Positions 1-10,310 of a DNA stretch of 64,000 nucleotides are shown piece by piece. The position numbers and the translations under genes are program-made. The notes below the pieces were generated by a model, which did no database searches, was not told where the DNA came from, and was given only the letters and a program-made list of their open reading frames with translations. The stretch lies in contig OY783191.1 in NCBI GenBank assembly GCA_963678675.1, positions 16,955,096-17,019,095 of the forward strand. The letters run 5' to 3'. Every line of letters begins with the position of its first letter. Position 1 is the stretch's first letter. This DNA is from Xiphydria camelus. Lineage: Eukaryota; Arthropoda; Insecta; Hymenoptera; Xiphydriidae.

Positions 1-473
1 ACTACGTATTACGGCTTGGCAATACGCAGGAATGCAGGTTCAGTACCAGAAATGAAGAAAGCTATATGGGCCACATTTGACTATAAACGATCGACCGATA
101 GTGATCCACATCATGAAGGCTGCCCTGAAGGTTCCGAGAGCTGGTGCACGTGGCGTAGAGCAGAAGCTGCAGGAACATTGGATAGTTCCGCACATGATAA
201 ACCACCGCTGAGCGATTCAGTTTTGGAGGTCATCAGGCCCATTTATGAGGACTTGACATCAAACGATTTATTGGAGCGATGTCTCGGAGCTTTTACACAA
301 AACAACAACGAAAGCTTAAACTTAACTATCTGGATGTTTGCTCCAAAACATTTGCACTGTGGCAAAAACACTATAGATATTGCTAACTATTTAGCTGTCG
401 TCATTTTTAATGAAGGATTCAAGCAAATCCTAAAAATTATGGATGTATTGGGTATTAAAATCGACCCTAAGGG
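1..473 (+). pseudogene. Kolobok-like transposase fragment (C-terminal third, open at window edge)
   Basis: The frame is open from base 1 (reading YYGLAIRRN) and aligns without gaps to about residues 398-548 of the intact transposase at 55767-57524. Shared blocks include the SWC-W motif, KP-(I)YE-L, and TQN-NES-N, which contains the probable catalytic Glu. The upstream two thirds lie outside the window. Homology stops after DVLGIKI, where a GC-rich repeat begins (about 478). The missing tail appears to resume at 7951-8114, so the gene was probably split by later insertions. The two proteins look roughly 60% identical by eye, so this is a different subfamily from the intact copy. Family assignment follows the TTAA-flanked intact copy. 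Confidence 0.75.
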
Positions 474-477
474 GCCG

Positions 478-540
478 TCCATAACGGCGCACCGCACATC
501 GCACCGCACATAGCCTCGCCCATAGCATGGAGCAGTGCTC
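478..540. repeat. GC-rich subterminal repeat, inverted partner of 5300-5358
   Basis: This stretch carries CCATAACGGCGCACCGCAC followed by further GCACCGCAC iterations. Its reverse complement is found at 5318-5358. The two may be the outer ends of one large element (about 478-5358) inserted in the Kolobok-like gene. That is an inference from orientation and from the gene stopping exactly here. I did not find a clear target-site duplication. Confidence 0.4.
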
Positions 541-679
541 ATAGTGACGCCTCGCATCTAGCCAAGCCATTCAGTCATACTAATGTCATTCTAACAGGAA
601 CTATAACCCACTTGTCTCTAACAAATTACAGAATCATCGTTCGGTTTAGAGTAAGTGACAGCAAAGCTACATAGGTATA

Positions 680-1086
680 CCGGGTGTTCTCAAACCTCTG
701 ACCCAGAGGAAAACCCTATGTTCATTAAAAAATTACGGACACGATGAAATTGATTTGATTGAAATCCGTTAAGAACTTGCGGAGAAATTAATTATTAAAA
801 AGTAATTAATATTTTGAATTTATTTGGCATTGATGACGTCATATCAAGGCTCATGAAGATAATGTTTATAATAACGATAGCAAATGCGATTATCTCTTAA
901 TTTATATATTGATTAATTGATATATGACATCATCAATTCCGAATAAATTCAAAACATTTATTACTGTTTAATAATTAATTTCTCCGTAAATTCTTAACGG
1001 ATTTCAATAAAATCAATTGCATTATGTCCGTAATTTTTTAATGAACATAGGGTTTTCCTCTGGGTCAGAGGTTTAAAAACATCCTG
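680..1086. mobile_element. Palindromic TA-flanked MITE (mariner/Tc1 type)
   Basis: The arms run inward from CCGGGTGTT at 680 and CATCCTG at 1086, each flanked by TA. The right arm is the reverse complement of the left over about 180 bp (block ACCTCTGACCCAGAGG, then the region around 720-850 against 910-1050). There is no coding capacity. The CAGGRTG-type ends and TA target match the Tc1/mariner element at 15550. Confidence 0.7.
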
Positions 1087-1715
1087 TATATATTGAACTG
1101 TATTAAGCCATTGTGACCTTGAAATTTTAAAATCCTTTTTCTTTAATTTTTTAACCTTCCAGCGGAAGATGAGATTTCACCTCCTTGAACTGTCTCTCAT
1201 TCAGAAGTCAACACTGTTACATGTAATCATAGCAAACTAAAAACAAATTATCAATTTTAGGGATATTTATGAAGTAAATAGAATAATGTTTAATTGCAAT
1301 CACTGAAATGAATGACCTACTACCGAAATAAGTAAAAACTACTCGATATCAGGCACTTATGTGAAGGAGCAGCGAAAGTACAATTTATTACCCGACTACC
1401 GGGAGAGGTTCCATCATTTATCAACCGAGAAAAAAAAAGGTGTGAGTGCCGTTGTACTCACGGAGGATGTGTAAACATCTTACAATTATCTGCGGTCCGA
1501 GTTTAATTGGGGAATATGACGTCGTAGTTCGACATAAAGAAGTTTAATTTTTTCTATAATAAAATATTTATTATTATTATATTAGATTTATAACTTACTA
1601 GCAGCCCATCCCGGCTTCGCACGGGTAGATTGTGGATTGATTTTGTCCGTCCACCATTGTTTAAATACATTTTAATACAAAACTTTTAGTATTTTTCCCG
1701 GGCTACGCAATGGTC
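1087..1715. other. AT-rich spacer with one short open stretch; start of a dispersed repeat
   Basis: About 1338-1515 (+) stays open for roughly 57 codons without an ATG and ends in a Cys-rich tail (CECRCTHGGC). I do not recognise it and it may be chance. At about 1605 a repeat-like segment starts with CCCATCCCGGCTTCGCACGG, a sequence style common in arthropod interspersed repeats. Confidence 0.35.
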
Positions 1716-2265
1716 ATATTGGATTTGACCTTGACCATGACCTTCAAGGTTATATCAAGGTCAAATTAATTTTTTTTCACGTTCAAATGTGTCCTTGACC
1801 ATTTTTTTCATGTTACCTTTATTGTCAGCGGAGGTCAAATTTAGGTCTAATTCGACTTTTTGAACACCCTGTATAAGATTTACTAACTCAGAAACCTTCG
1901 CGGATATGCGTCCAACTGTTCCCCAAATTTTCATCGCAATCGGATGAACGGTTTAGGAAGGCATAATAATCATCAGTACCGGTACTTTTTGAACACCCTG
2001 TATAAGATTTACTAACTCAGAAACCTTCGCGGGCATGCGTCCAACCATTTCCCAACTTTTCATCGCAATCGGATGAACGGTTTAGGAAGGCATAATAATC
2101 ATCAGTACCGGTACTTTTTGAACACCCTGTATAAGATTTACTAACTCAGAAACCTTCGCGGGCATGCGTCCAACCATTCCCCAAAGTTTCATCGCAATCG
2201 GATGAACGGTTTAGGAAGGCATTTGATATTACCTTAAAGGTCACGGTCAAGGTCAAATCCAATAC
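1716..2265. repeat. 41-bp inverted repeats enclosing a tandem array
   Basis: The arms at 1716-1756 and 2225-2265 are reverse complements with a few mismatches. Both contain the ATTGGATTTGACCTTGACC block. They bracket the 129-bp tandem repeat. This looks like a small fold-back element. No target duplication was resolved. Confidence 0.5.
1862..2220. repeat. 129-bp tandem repeat, about 2.8 copies
   Basis: Units begin GAACACCCTGTATAAG at 1862, 1991 and 2120, a constant period of 129 bp. Units differ at only a few positions. The third unit diverges after about 2220. Each unit starts with CACCCTGTAT, the sequence that ends several TA-flanked elements here, so the array may derive from an element terminus. 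Confidence 0.8.
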
Positions 2266-2940
2266 TTCCACTGGGTAGCCAAGGGAAAATCCTTAAAGTT
2301 TGGTATTAAACATTTTTCTCTAAAATGTTTTCCCGTTGAGATAATCCAGCTTGCGCGAATAGTATGCGCAGTAGCGCCACACACACACTGACGCAGTCAC
2401 ATCTACATGACTTACGTCTGACGCTCAATTTCCCAGGACGGTCGTACCGCAGAGCTATAGCATAGATGTTTACACATCAATAAAAACGGCGGGTCCAACG
2501 GGCGTAGTGTAAATAGAACACCCAGTCTAGCGAGAGCGACAGGCGTCGGGGTACCTCGAGTCGCAAGCGAAGAGCCCCTCGACCGCGTGCTCAAATTTCA
2601 GGAGCCTCGCGGGAGGGCACGGAAACCCTCTGCCTTTCGCTCTCCTCGGACAAAGTGCAGACCCGCAATAAATTCAACTATTGCGGTGCACATGCACTTG
2701 TCCGGGGACGGCACCAATCGGACGAAAAAACATTACCTGAATTTTTTCAGATTTTTTTCACGCGCCGTTAATGGTATACATCGATTTGAAAAATAAATTT
2801 TAACTTAGTATACTATTAATCCCATAAACAACTTTGTATACATGCTAATTTTTTTTTTCTCAATTTTTCAAAGAAAATATAAAAATTTTTAAGTGACATT
2901 AAAAGGCATTTTCTTACAAGAAAGTGAAAAAAACACCAGA
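2266..2940. other. GC-rich then AT-rich spacer, no recognised gene
   Basis: About 2340-2720 is noticeably GC-richer (tandem CACACACA, GC-rich blocks near 2540-2660) and then gives way to A/T-rich DNA. Short open frames here show no motif I recognise. It could be an old LTR or a regulatory region, but no inverted or direct repeat supports either. Confidence 0.3.
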
Positions 2941-3296
2941 AAATATTTATTTCGCCAATGCGAGTCGATTTTTCTTAAAGAAATTCAGTACATTTGAAAT
3001 CAATAAAAACTGTGTAGAAAAAAATGTAGTAGTGGAAGGGCCATTTCTTCATGAAGTAAAAAATGCTTCTTAAGTTTTTTGTCTTAAAAAAAATTTTTTT
3101 TCCATCAGAAAATGTTCTTTATCCTTCTATGTATCTATGCATAGAAACTTAAAGAACATTTTCAGATTTTTGAAAAAATGTTTAAGAGAAAAAACTTAAA
3201 AAGAATTCGTTTAAAAATCAGAAAATTTTCTTTATCCTTCTATGCATAGATGCATAGAAGAAAAATCGAGATCGTCGTATTGGCGAAATAAATATT
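2941..3296. mobile_element. AT-rich fold-back element
   Basis: AAATATTTATTTCGCCAAT at 2941 pairs with the reverse complement ending at 3296 (ATTGGCGAAATAAATATT). Internal paired blocks carry TTCTTTATCCTTCTATG. There is no coding capacity and the target duplication is not resolved. Confidence 0.5.
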
Positions 3297-3450
3297 ATGC
3301 TTATTATGCTTTTTCATCAAGAGTATGACTATGTAAATAAAAATCAGATTTTTTTGAGACCCTCATGAAAAAGGTGGCTGTCTTGACAGAGAATGCCCCA
3401 TATGGTAATTTAGATTAAAAGTAGCAGAGTGCCTCTGCAACCTGGGGTCA

Positions 3451-3723
3451 AAGAAGGGGAAAAAAAGTGGAAGACCATCAAATGACACTCAACAATTAAT
3501 TGATGAAAAAATAAAAAGAGGGCCAGCAGCTCGTATCCCTCCAATGAATATTAGAAACGACGAAGCAAGTCATTGGATAAAATACTCGTACGATTCCTCA
3601 AGACAAAGGTGCAAGTTTCCTACTCTCTCTTGCAAAGGGTTTACCCATTTCAAATGTGACAAATGTGGAGTGTTTCTGTGCCTCACAAAAGGCAAACATT
3701 GTTTTAGATTATTTCATTCTTAG
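3451..3723 (+). pseudogene. piggyBac-type transposase C-terminus
   Basis: The frame ends in a Cys-rich domain: RCKFP, then C after four residues, F-KCDKCGVFLC, and NH-equivalent KHCFRLFH before the TAG at 3721. This is the cysteine-rich C-terminal domain known from piggyBac transposases. The preceding region (about 60 residues, including SHWIKYSYD) fits the linker before it. The DDE core is absent, so this is a truncated relic. It is distinct in sequence from the copy at 36274-36468. Confidence 0.75.
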
Positions 3724-4253
3724 TTTGTTCTGTAATATTGCAAATATGCAACATAATTAGTTTTGTTAACAGTTGCATGCTGTAGTTAATATGCAGTAAT
3801 TTGTTTTTTGTTTGAATAGGCGTTAAAATTGAATAAACATTTTTAATAATATTTTTCACTAATCAGATATAATCGAATACGAAAAATAATGTTTTCATTT
3901 ATTTAAAAAACCAACAATTTCAGATACATTTTCCCTTTCGTTGCTCATTCGAAAGGGTCTTCGATGGAGACATTAACCATGAATTTGCGCATTGTTCAAA
4001 TTGCCCCGTCCACCGCTATCTTGGATTCTGTTTTTTTTTTCAACTACTCATATCTCGCGTTCTAATAATCCCACAGCAGTCGTTCTGGGGTCGTTGGACT
4101 CGTCAGGATTTACTCTTTAATTGAATTTGTATCAAGTAAAACACTCCAACGTACTGGAAACAATTGAAAGAAAACCAAAAATAGAGATATAAATAATAGT
4201 ACATACAAATAATACGTGTGTATAATAACATATAATATAAAACAGTTTTTATA
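3724..4253. other. AT-rich flank of the piggyBac relic
   Basis: The stretch holds the relic's 3' sequence and A/T-rich DNA with several short tracts. I see no terminal repeat pairing with the relic and no recognised gene. Confidence 0.3.
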
Positions 4254-4593
4254 GAAAAATTGTTAGATGTGAAACATCCAAATTCTTCTTTGTAGAAAGT
4301 ATGCGATAGGAAGGATGGACCACGCGTCCGTCGAAAGAACACGTGCGCCAGTGCGCATTTGTATTTATGACTGTGGTACTATTAAACGGTACGAACCGTT
4401 GTGTCTTATTCAAAAAGCGCATTAGGTTACTCTCTCTTAACTCTGCCATCGGTAAGTACTGTTTAATAGTATCACAGTCATAAATACAAATGCGCACTGG
4501 CGCACGTGTTCTTTCGACGAACGCGTGGTCCATCCTTCCTATCGCATACTTTCTACAAAGAAGAATTTCGATGTTTCACATCTAACAATTTTC
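4254..4593. repeat. Long palindrome, arms about 130 bp
   Basis: 4254-4385 and 4465-4593 are reverse complements with few mismatches. The loop contains GTTACTCTCTCTTAACTCTG. The arm interior matches the sequences at 60660-60745 and 61030-61090, so the palindrome belongs to a dispersed family. Short frames on both strands are shadows of the arms. Confidence 0.75.
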
Positions 4594-4608
4594 CTATACA
4601 AACGGTAT

Positions 4609-4785
4609 TTAAATGTTATTTTTAAACGTGCTAACCAATGATCAATCAATTCTCATGCTTTCATTAATGAGGGTAAATACTGCTTCGTACACCGATACAG
4701 TGAGCGTGTAGTAGTAAGTGGTTAAGCTAGGGCTCGGTGAAAGGGGACCATCGAGTCGTGGCGGAGAGAGCCGATGCGTCCCGAG
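4609..4785 (+). repeat. Dispersed repeat U, copy 1
   Basis: This segment is nearly identical to 60476-60655 in the same orientation (shared block GTGCTAACCAATGAT, a CTTCGTACACCG block and AGTCGTGGCGGAGAGAG). The copies are 56 kb apart. They differ by scattered substitutions only, which suggests fairly recent dispersal. Confidence 0.75.
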
Positions 4786-4912
4786 TTAGGCCAGGCGAAC
4801 GTTGGGACGCAGTTCAGTGAGGAGACGCAGGGTGACCGTTGCCTCTATATCTATATATAGAATAGATATAGATATAGAGGCAATGTTCATCGTTCGCCTG
4901 GCCTTAGCGTAT
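4786..4912. repeat. Short palindrome around an (ATATCT)n core
   Basis: GGCCAGGCGAACG near 4791 pairs with CGTTCGCCTGGCC near 4889. The centre is a self-complementary TATATCTATATATAG-type run with GCCTCTATATC on each side. Confidence 0.55.
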
Positions 4913-5042
4913 TTAGCCACTCCAGCGACGTTTCACGAGCAGCCGGTCTCACCCCCGAAGCGCGGCATAAGATGTTTCACATCAAAAATCATGCAATGAT
5001 ATGACGGAGCACTGGGAGATGTGCGATGCTCGAAGAAATACC

Positions 5043-5358
5043 AAGCTCTATTTCTTGCGCGAGGGCGATGGTACCATGCCATGTGCGAGGCGAAGGGCCG
5101 TGCGCCGTTGTGAACGGGTCCATTTATTTACACACGCGCCTATTTACCTCGCCTGTACCAGGCTAAGGGCGGTGCGAGGTGCGGTGCGCCGTTGTGTGTG
5201 GACGCTCTATTCCTTGTGCGAGGGCGAAATGTGCGAGGCGAAGGGCCGTGCGCCATTATGGACGGGCCCATCTCTTTCCACACGCCTATTTACCTCGCCC
5301 GTACCAGGCTAAGTGCGGTGCGAGGGTCGGTGCGAGGTGCGGTGCGCCGTTATGGACG
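5043..5358 (+). repeat. GC-rich tandem repeat (about 157-160 bp, two units)
   Basis: Two units starting near 5043 and 5202 share CTCTATT-CTTG-GCGAGG, GAGGCGAAGGGCCGTGCGCC and TATTTACCTCGCC. The tail holds GGTGCGAGGTGCGGTGCGCC, whose reverse complement occurs at 478-540. Overlapping frames in this stretch are low-complexity by-products and probably not genes. Confidence 0.65.
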
Positions 5359-6156
5359 CAGACGCCATTATAGAAGGTCAATAATACTAGACGGAGAGCC
5401 AGAGCCAAAAAAGGTCTCTGAATTTAATAAGCCCAGTTTTTTATATTGTAGTTTATTACAGTGGTTGTGTAGACAAACATACTGCGGTCAGTCAAGCGAA
5501 AGCTGGGGCATATGTCTCAGGGACGCTATCAAAGTTGTCGTTCCTGACGGGGTAATAATTTGAATTTAATAAGGTTGAAAATCGGTATACAACTTGTATG
5601 TTGCATATAAATAAAGGTTACAAAGTCAGTCAGCTGAATGTAGGGGCGGAGCTGGTCAGTCAGCAAAAAAAGAAATGTAAATTTCGCGCGCGCTCGGCGT
5701 TGCAGGCGATTTCAAATCAGAGTATAGGAAACAGCGCAGATATACTCATAGGTAAGAGACAATAGCTCGGGGTCTGTTCCGTCGCACCGAGCGTACATAG
5801 GTCGTAAATATCACGAACAATTCGTTAACAGCCATCTACCGCAGTGCCCGCTTTGACCGGTATCGTCATAAAAGTGATCCGAGCCTGCTAAAGGAGAGGA
5901 GTGTCCGATGCCGCGGATGAACAATTGGGGAATTTTGATACTTAGTTTTTCCATTTCGCCAGCGTCATCGACATCCCTCCTCTGGCCGATCAGGGCGCGT
6001 CGCGTCACGTTAGCCCACGCTATCCCCTCCATTGGGCTACGATACGAATATATAAATTATTATTCAACGAACTAGATTCAATAGGCTATTAATTAATTAT
6101 AATATAATAATATTGAAAATGTATTATATATGTACAGAATAGACATTACAAATAAC

Positions 6157-6749
6157 ACAGGTTTACAAAAAAAAAAGTCCGGACTATTTGACCGGACCAT
6201 GGTATTCCGAAGTATTTTTGCGTCCTGAATCCGATCCCGAGGTCATTTGAGCCCCATCACGTCAGAAAAATGAGATTTCAAGGTCATTTAGAGGTTAAAA
6301 TGACCATTTTTTGGAACTGGATCCGGGACAATTTCTCAAGCGACCTGTTGAGTTGGAGGGTAGCTGTTTAGGTCTTGAATACCTTCCAAACATTGGAATG
6401 GAGTCCTAAATCTCGACCGGGACTATCACAGAACCACCCCAGTGGATAAAATGTTGCCATGATCGTTGTATCTCGCGGATTACGATCTCCCTGTCAAGGC
6501 ATCCAATTCCGGCGATCCATTCACTGTGACAGTGGACCCAGCACTGACCCTAATGGCCTTAGAACCTTGGAGTCATGCTCTGGGTGCTGCTCAGGGCAGT
6601 CCCATTTCCTTATTTATTTATTTCGAAATCTCGTTTTTCTGACGTGATGGGGCTCAGATGACCTCGGGATCGGATTCAGGACGCAAAAATACCTCGGAAT
6701 ACCATGGTCCGGTCAAATAGTCCGGACTTTTTTTTTTTTGTAAACCTGT
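6157..6749. mobile_element. MITE family A, copy 1 (about 120-bp inverted repeats)
   Basis: Ends read ACAGGTTTACAAAA and the reverse complement. The arms continue with GTCCGGACTATTTGACCGG, itself partly self-complementary, and run about 120 bp. A second copy lies in the opposite orientation at 42723-43322. It has no coding capacity and is inserted inside the 5395-7947 element. Confidence 0.8.
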
Positions 6750-6775
6750 ATAATATTTTAATAACTCATTCATTA

Positions 6776-7179
6776 TCAAATTCTGCCTCCGAATCATCAA
6801 ATTCGTTGATTTCGCTTAAACGTCAACAACGCAACTTCTTACTTCAATAGGTGTTCAAGTCATATCGATAATAAGTACGAAATAAACTATTTTGAGCATG
6901 CACAAAATGTTTATATTGAATTGTATCTTACCTTAACTCTTGTCTATACTTTTTACTTAAAGCCGTAAACTTTCTGTAGCAAACTACATGGTAGCACTCA
7001 ATTTGTCCTGGATTCGATGGCAAAGCTATATTGTCGTACGTTAAATTATATTTTGCACGAATTCGTAAAATTGCTTTACAATTTGTTAAAGTCTTCTCTG
7101 TAAATGATATTAATAGCTGATGCTTCTTGAGGCAGAATACATAAATTTTGTTCATTTTGAAACGAAACACATGCGTCAC
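6776..7179 (-). pseudogene. Spliced transposon gene remnant with YHxxCYRxFT module
   Basis: The first exon reads from an ATG at 7179 down to 6930. It contains KCK-like NCKAILRIRAKYNL and then YHVVCYRKFTALSKKYR, a His/Cys module I know from uncharacterised arthropod transposon proteins. It ends at AG|GTAAGA, a good splice donor. Further along the minus strand, about 6776-6825, a short acidic tail (EINEFDDSEAEFDNE then stop) could be a terminal exon. The middle of the protein is missing, so the element appears non-autonomous. Function unknown; a nucleic-acid-binding role is plausible from the Cys/His spacing. Confidence 0.5.
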
Positions 7180-7950
7180 TCACTACGGTTTAACCATTGT
7201 TCAATACAACACGAATTGAGACACGACACTTGATGGTTGATAGTATTATACATTGAAGGACACGCTTTTAGCCCCGATTTATATATTCGCATCGTAGCCC
7301 AATGGAAGGGATAGCGTGGGCTAACGTGACGCGACGCGACGCGACGCACCCTGATCGGCCAGGGGAAGGATGTCGATGACGCTGGCGAAATGGAAAAACT
7401 AAGTATCAAAATTCCCCAATTGTTCATCGGCGGCATCAGACACTCCTCTCCTTTAGCCGGCTCGGATCACTTTTATGACGGTACCGGTCAAAGCGGGCAC
7501 TGCGGGAGATGGCTGTTAGCGAATTGTCCGTGATATTTACGATCTATGTACGCTCGGTGCGACGGAACAGACCCCGAGCTATTGTCTCTTACCTACGAGT
7601 ATACCTGCGCTCTTTCCTATACTCTGATTTGAAATCGCCTGCAACGCCGAGCGCGCGCGAAATTTACAATTCTTTTTTTGCTGACTGACCAGCTCCGCCC
7701 CCACATTCAGCTAACTGACTTCGTAACCTTTATTTATATGCAATATACAAGTTGTATACCGATTTTCAACCTTATTAAATTCAAATTATTACCCCGGCAG
7801 GAACGACAACTTTGATAGCGTCCCTGAGACATATGCCCCAGCTTTCGCTTGACTGACCGCAGTATGTTTGTCTACACAACCACTGTAATAAACTATTTAA
7901 AAAAACTGGGCTTATTAAATTCAGAGACCTTTTTTGGCTCTGGCTCTTGG

Positions 7951-8114
7951 ACTATACGCAGTGTAGAGACAACGAGCGTATACAACGGTCCAACAGATGG
8001 GCGTCTACCGCATCTAGAGAGGCGCGGACCACCAAAAGAGAAGCGAGTGCGGCTCAATATTCTTTTTTTGAAGCTGAGGAAGGTGGTCTATATGGTCCTG
8101 GTATAGCTGATTAA
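7951..8114 (+). pseudogene. Kolobok-like transposase C-terminal tail
   Basis: In one frame, about 50 residues end EEGGLYGPGIAD then TAA at 8112. The intact protein at 55767-57524 ends EGQLYGAGIAD, and the preceding NER-Q-SNR stretch matches its DELRVDFSNR. The downstream 3' flank also matches (TTTAAACGCGTTTTTCTC at 8184 and 57570). This is probably the tail of the gene whose body is at 1-473. Confidence 0.7.
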
Positions 8115-9137
8115 AGGTGTTACTCAAATCAGTTATTATCTACCGTATGTTCAGCCGTATAAGTGCAAAATGTATGGCAAGCTTTAAACGCGTTTTTCTC
8201 GAAACGACATTTTTTAAGTCGGGCACTCGTTTTTCTCAAAAACTATTGGACCGATTGACTTCTGGTTTTGCACACATTTCGAGGGAACCTCACCTATAGT
8301 CTGAACTAGAATGATACCGATAGCTTGAATATTTTAGCCCTGCTCTCATGTTTTAGTTAACAATTTTTCGGGAAAATTAAACCTTAATTTTCAAACAGCT
8401 GCGATTCCGATAAAAAATGTCGTACTTACTTAGTTCTAGTTCAGACGATAACTACAACCATATAGACTAAAAAAAAGTTTATTCTTCTGTTTCACACGAC
8501 TAGAACCACCACAACCTGTGCGCCCGATTGGACGAGCGTCTCACGCCACGATTTGCATAACAGCGCATGACGTGTATAGATTCCAATAGTGTTTTATAAA
8601 AATTTGTATTGTTAGTTGAAACATGTCTTATTATGCGTAAAAAACCCCGGCACTCTCTGTAGGTTTGATAGTTTTCGCAAAATTAAATCCTAAAAATTAC
8701 TTAAAAACAAGCTTCTAAACGGTAATACCGCCTTAAGGGGGACAACGGACCCCCAAAGTTTGATCCCCCTTGAGCTATCTCCAAAACGAAGCGAGATAGA
8801 TGAAAAGTTTAAACACATGAATTATTTGGTTTTTTCAGTACAATAAAATGCCATAAACAGATTTTGGAATAAGGCATTTCTTGGGGAAAATTTGTTTTTA
8901 ATTCAATTTTTCGAAATATCGATTTAGTTATATGGACTTTCGTTCGAAAATGGAGGAAATTTTATTACAAATTCATACATGTAAGATAAAATATGTTTCC
9001 CTCCTACAGTTTTTCAAATTTCTAACTTTTACATTTGAACGCACTACTAATCGTAGTGACGGGATAGGTCGGGAGTTATTACTTCTATGTATCGTATTTA
9101 AGTGCCCCTTTTCTTTCATTTAATAAATTTCAGCTTA
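8115..9137. other. 3' flank of the Kolobok-like relic, then unassigned DNA
   Basis: About 8115-8450 corresponds to the 3' untranslated part of the Kolobok-like family. A TTAAGGGGG motif at 8732 could mark another TTAA-type end, but I found no partner. The rest is AT-rich with short frames and no recognised motif. Confidence 0.4.
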
Positions 9138-9371
9138 TTATGACTCATAATTATAGTAATAATGGTATTCCGCAAAAACATTTTTCATACAAAGTTGTTT
9201 CTTATACCAAGCACACGTAATAACGGCAATATCGCCACATGTGGCTTCGTCCTGTGCATAACAAAGTTCTACAGAATGTTTAAATTCAGGAGGTCTCGTG
9301 TCTACATATCCACTCTTGTACCATGAATATTTAATGAAGTTTAGTAAATCGTGGCGAAGAAAATTGATCAT
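9138..9371 (-). pseudogene. Transposon-type C-terminal module (CAWxKxxLC)
   Basis: The frame reads MINFLRHDLLNFIKYSWY, then GYVDTRPPEF, and ends with CAWYKKQLC and a YHYYYN tail. I recognise this as a terminal module of uncharacterised arthropod transposon proteins, where a CxxC...CxxC...LC finger is followed by a YHYC-type end. Several expected cysteines are replaced here (CAWYK rather than CAWCK), consistent with decay. No upstream exons are evident. Function not assigned. Confidence 0.45.
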
Positions 9372-10109
9372 GAGTAAGGGATTGAAGTTTTAGAATATTA
9401 TCTCACAAACGAAGATTAATGTCGTAATTAAAAAGAGTAATGATATCTGAATCCCTTCTCAAAAAATTCTTCCACATTCGAAATCCGTATAGGTCTAGCG
9501 ATTGAATTAGTTCGGTGGTGCCTTTTGTAATTGAAGAGTGTAACTTCTAATTAGTCTATGTGCCATATTTGCGAAAATATATATTTTGCTTGAAAACGGT
9601 CGTACATGCAAACCCCAATGCATCTGAAAAGGGTCTATGTGCAAAAGCATACGTAGAGGCTTAAAACTCAAAAATCTACAAGACATGCTCGACTATATTC
9701 CTTTGAAGAATCTGCCTGCTTTTGTCGATTTTCAAAAAGAGGCCAAAAACGTCTTACGTAATATATGGATGGCCCCTAACGGGTTTTTTTGGGTCGCTGA
9801 TCATGAATCTGAAGTCAGATTTTAAAAAATTCAAAATTTTCGAAAATCTCGTTGATCTATTGATGGTTTTTTGAAATTAAAAAAAAAGTGACGTGATGGA
9901 GACAAACAGACACCGGATTCGGATTCAGCGACCTTACAAATATATAGGAATAATAATTTGAATTGATTTGACTATTTTTCCAGGATTTGACCTTGAAATG
10001 ACCTTGAACGTGAAGTGATGGAGACAAACGGACACCGGATTCGGATTCAGCGACCCCAAAAACATAAAGATATACTAGTCTGGTCACAGAGGAAGCATTT
10101 TTTCGATTT
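9372..10109. other. Unassigned DNA with a 45-bp direct repeat
   Basis: A segment with GACACCGGATTCGGATTCAG occurs twice, near 9910 and 10029, preceded by GTGATGGAGACAAAC. A 62-codon frame at 9637-9825 (SIRRGLKLKNL, QKEAKNVLRNIW) has no family I recognise. GGGTCGCTGATCATGAATC near 9791 resembles units in the element at 21792-22501. Confidence 0.4.
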
Positions 10110-10310
10110 TTTGTGTGGAAGAGATAGATGTAATGGAATTGGGGATCATACAATAATCAAGTAATTACTTTATCATTATTTTTTCTCTATCGATATATTT
10201 CCTCTTTCGTACTATCACAAGTTCCAATTTATACACCGACCTGTCAAACCTGAAGTGTACATGTACCTCACTTCTATTTCATCTCTTCTTCGTCTCTGGT
10301 GTAACGATGG
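10110..10310 (+). repeat. Dispersed repeat R2, copy 1
   Basis: This copy shares AAGTTCCAATTTA, ACCGACCTGTCAAAC and GTACCTCACTTCTATTTC with 32025-32215, 32593-32755 and 33040-33165, all in the same orientation. The three later copies lie in the fold-back chain at 31-33.5 kb, so this one is a displaced fragment. Confidence 0.7.

Larger units (their letters stand above)
5395..7947. mobile_element. Long-inverted-repeat DNA transposon (arms about 660 bp)
   Basis: The left arm, 5395 to about 6060, is the reverse complement of 7270-7947, starting AGAGCCAGAGCC at both ends. The arms include a block with CCAAT-type motifs and GGGATAGCGTGGGCTAA, which recurs at 18551 and 38154. The internal 1.2 kb carries a small spliced gene on the minus strand plus an inserted element at 6157-6749. 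The element sits between the body and tail of a Kolobok-like relic. The TIR superfamily is not identified and target duplication is unclear. Confidence 0.7.

Noticed and set aside
5001..5563. Frames of 64-123 codons over the GC-rich tandem repeat
   Set aside because: Two or three frames are open together through the repeat units, and they run on into the non-coding arm of the next element.
8730..8775. TTAAGGGGGAC as the end of another TTAA element
   Set aside because: No inverted partner with a TTAA was found to the right, and the GGGGG/CCCCC pairing within 45 bp looks like a local hairpin.
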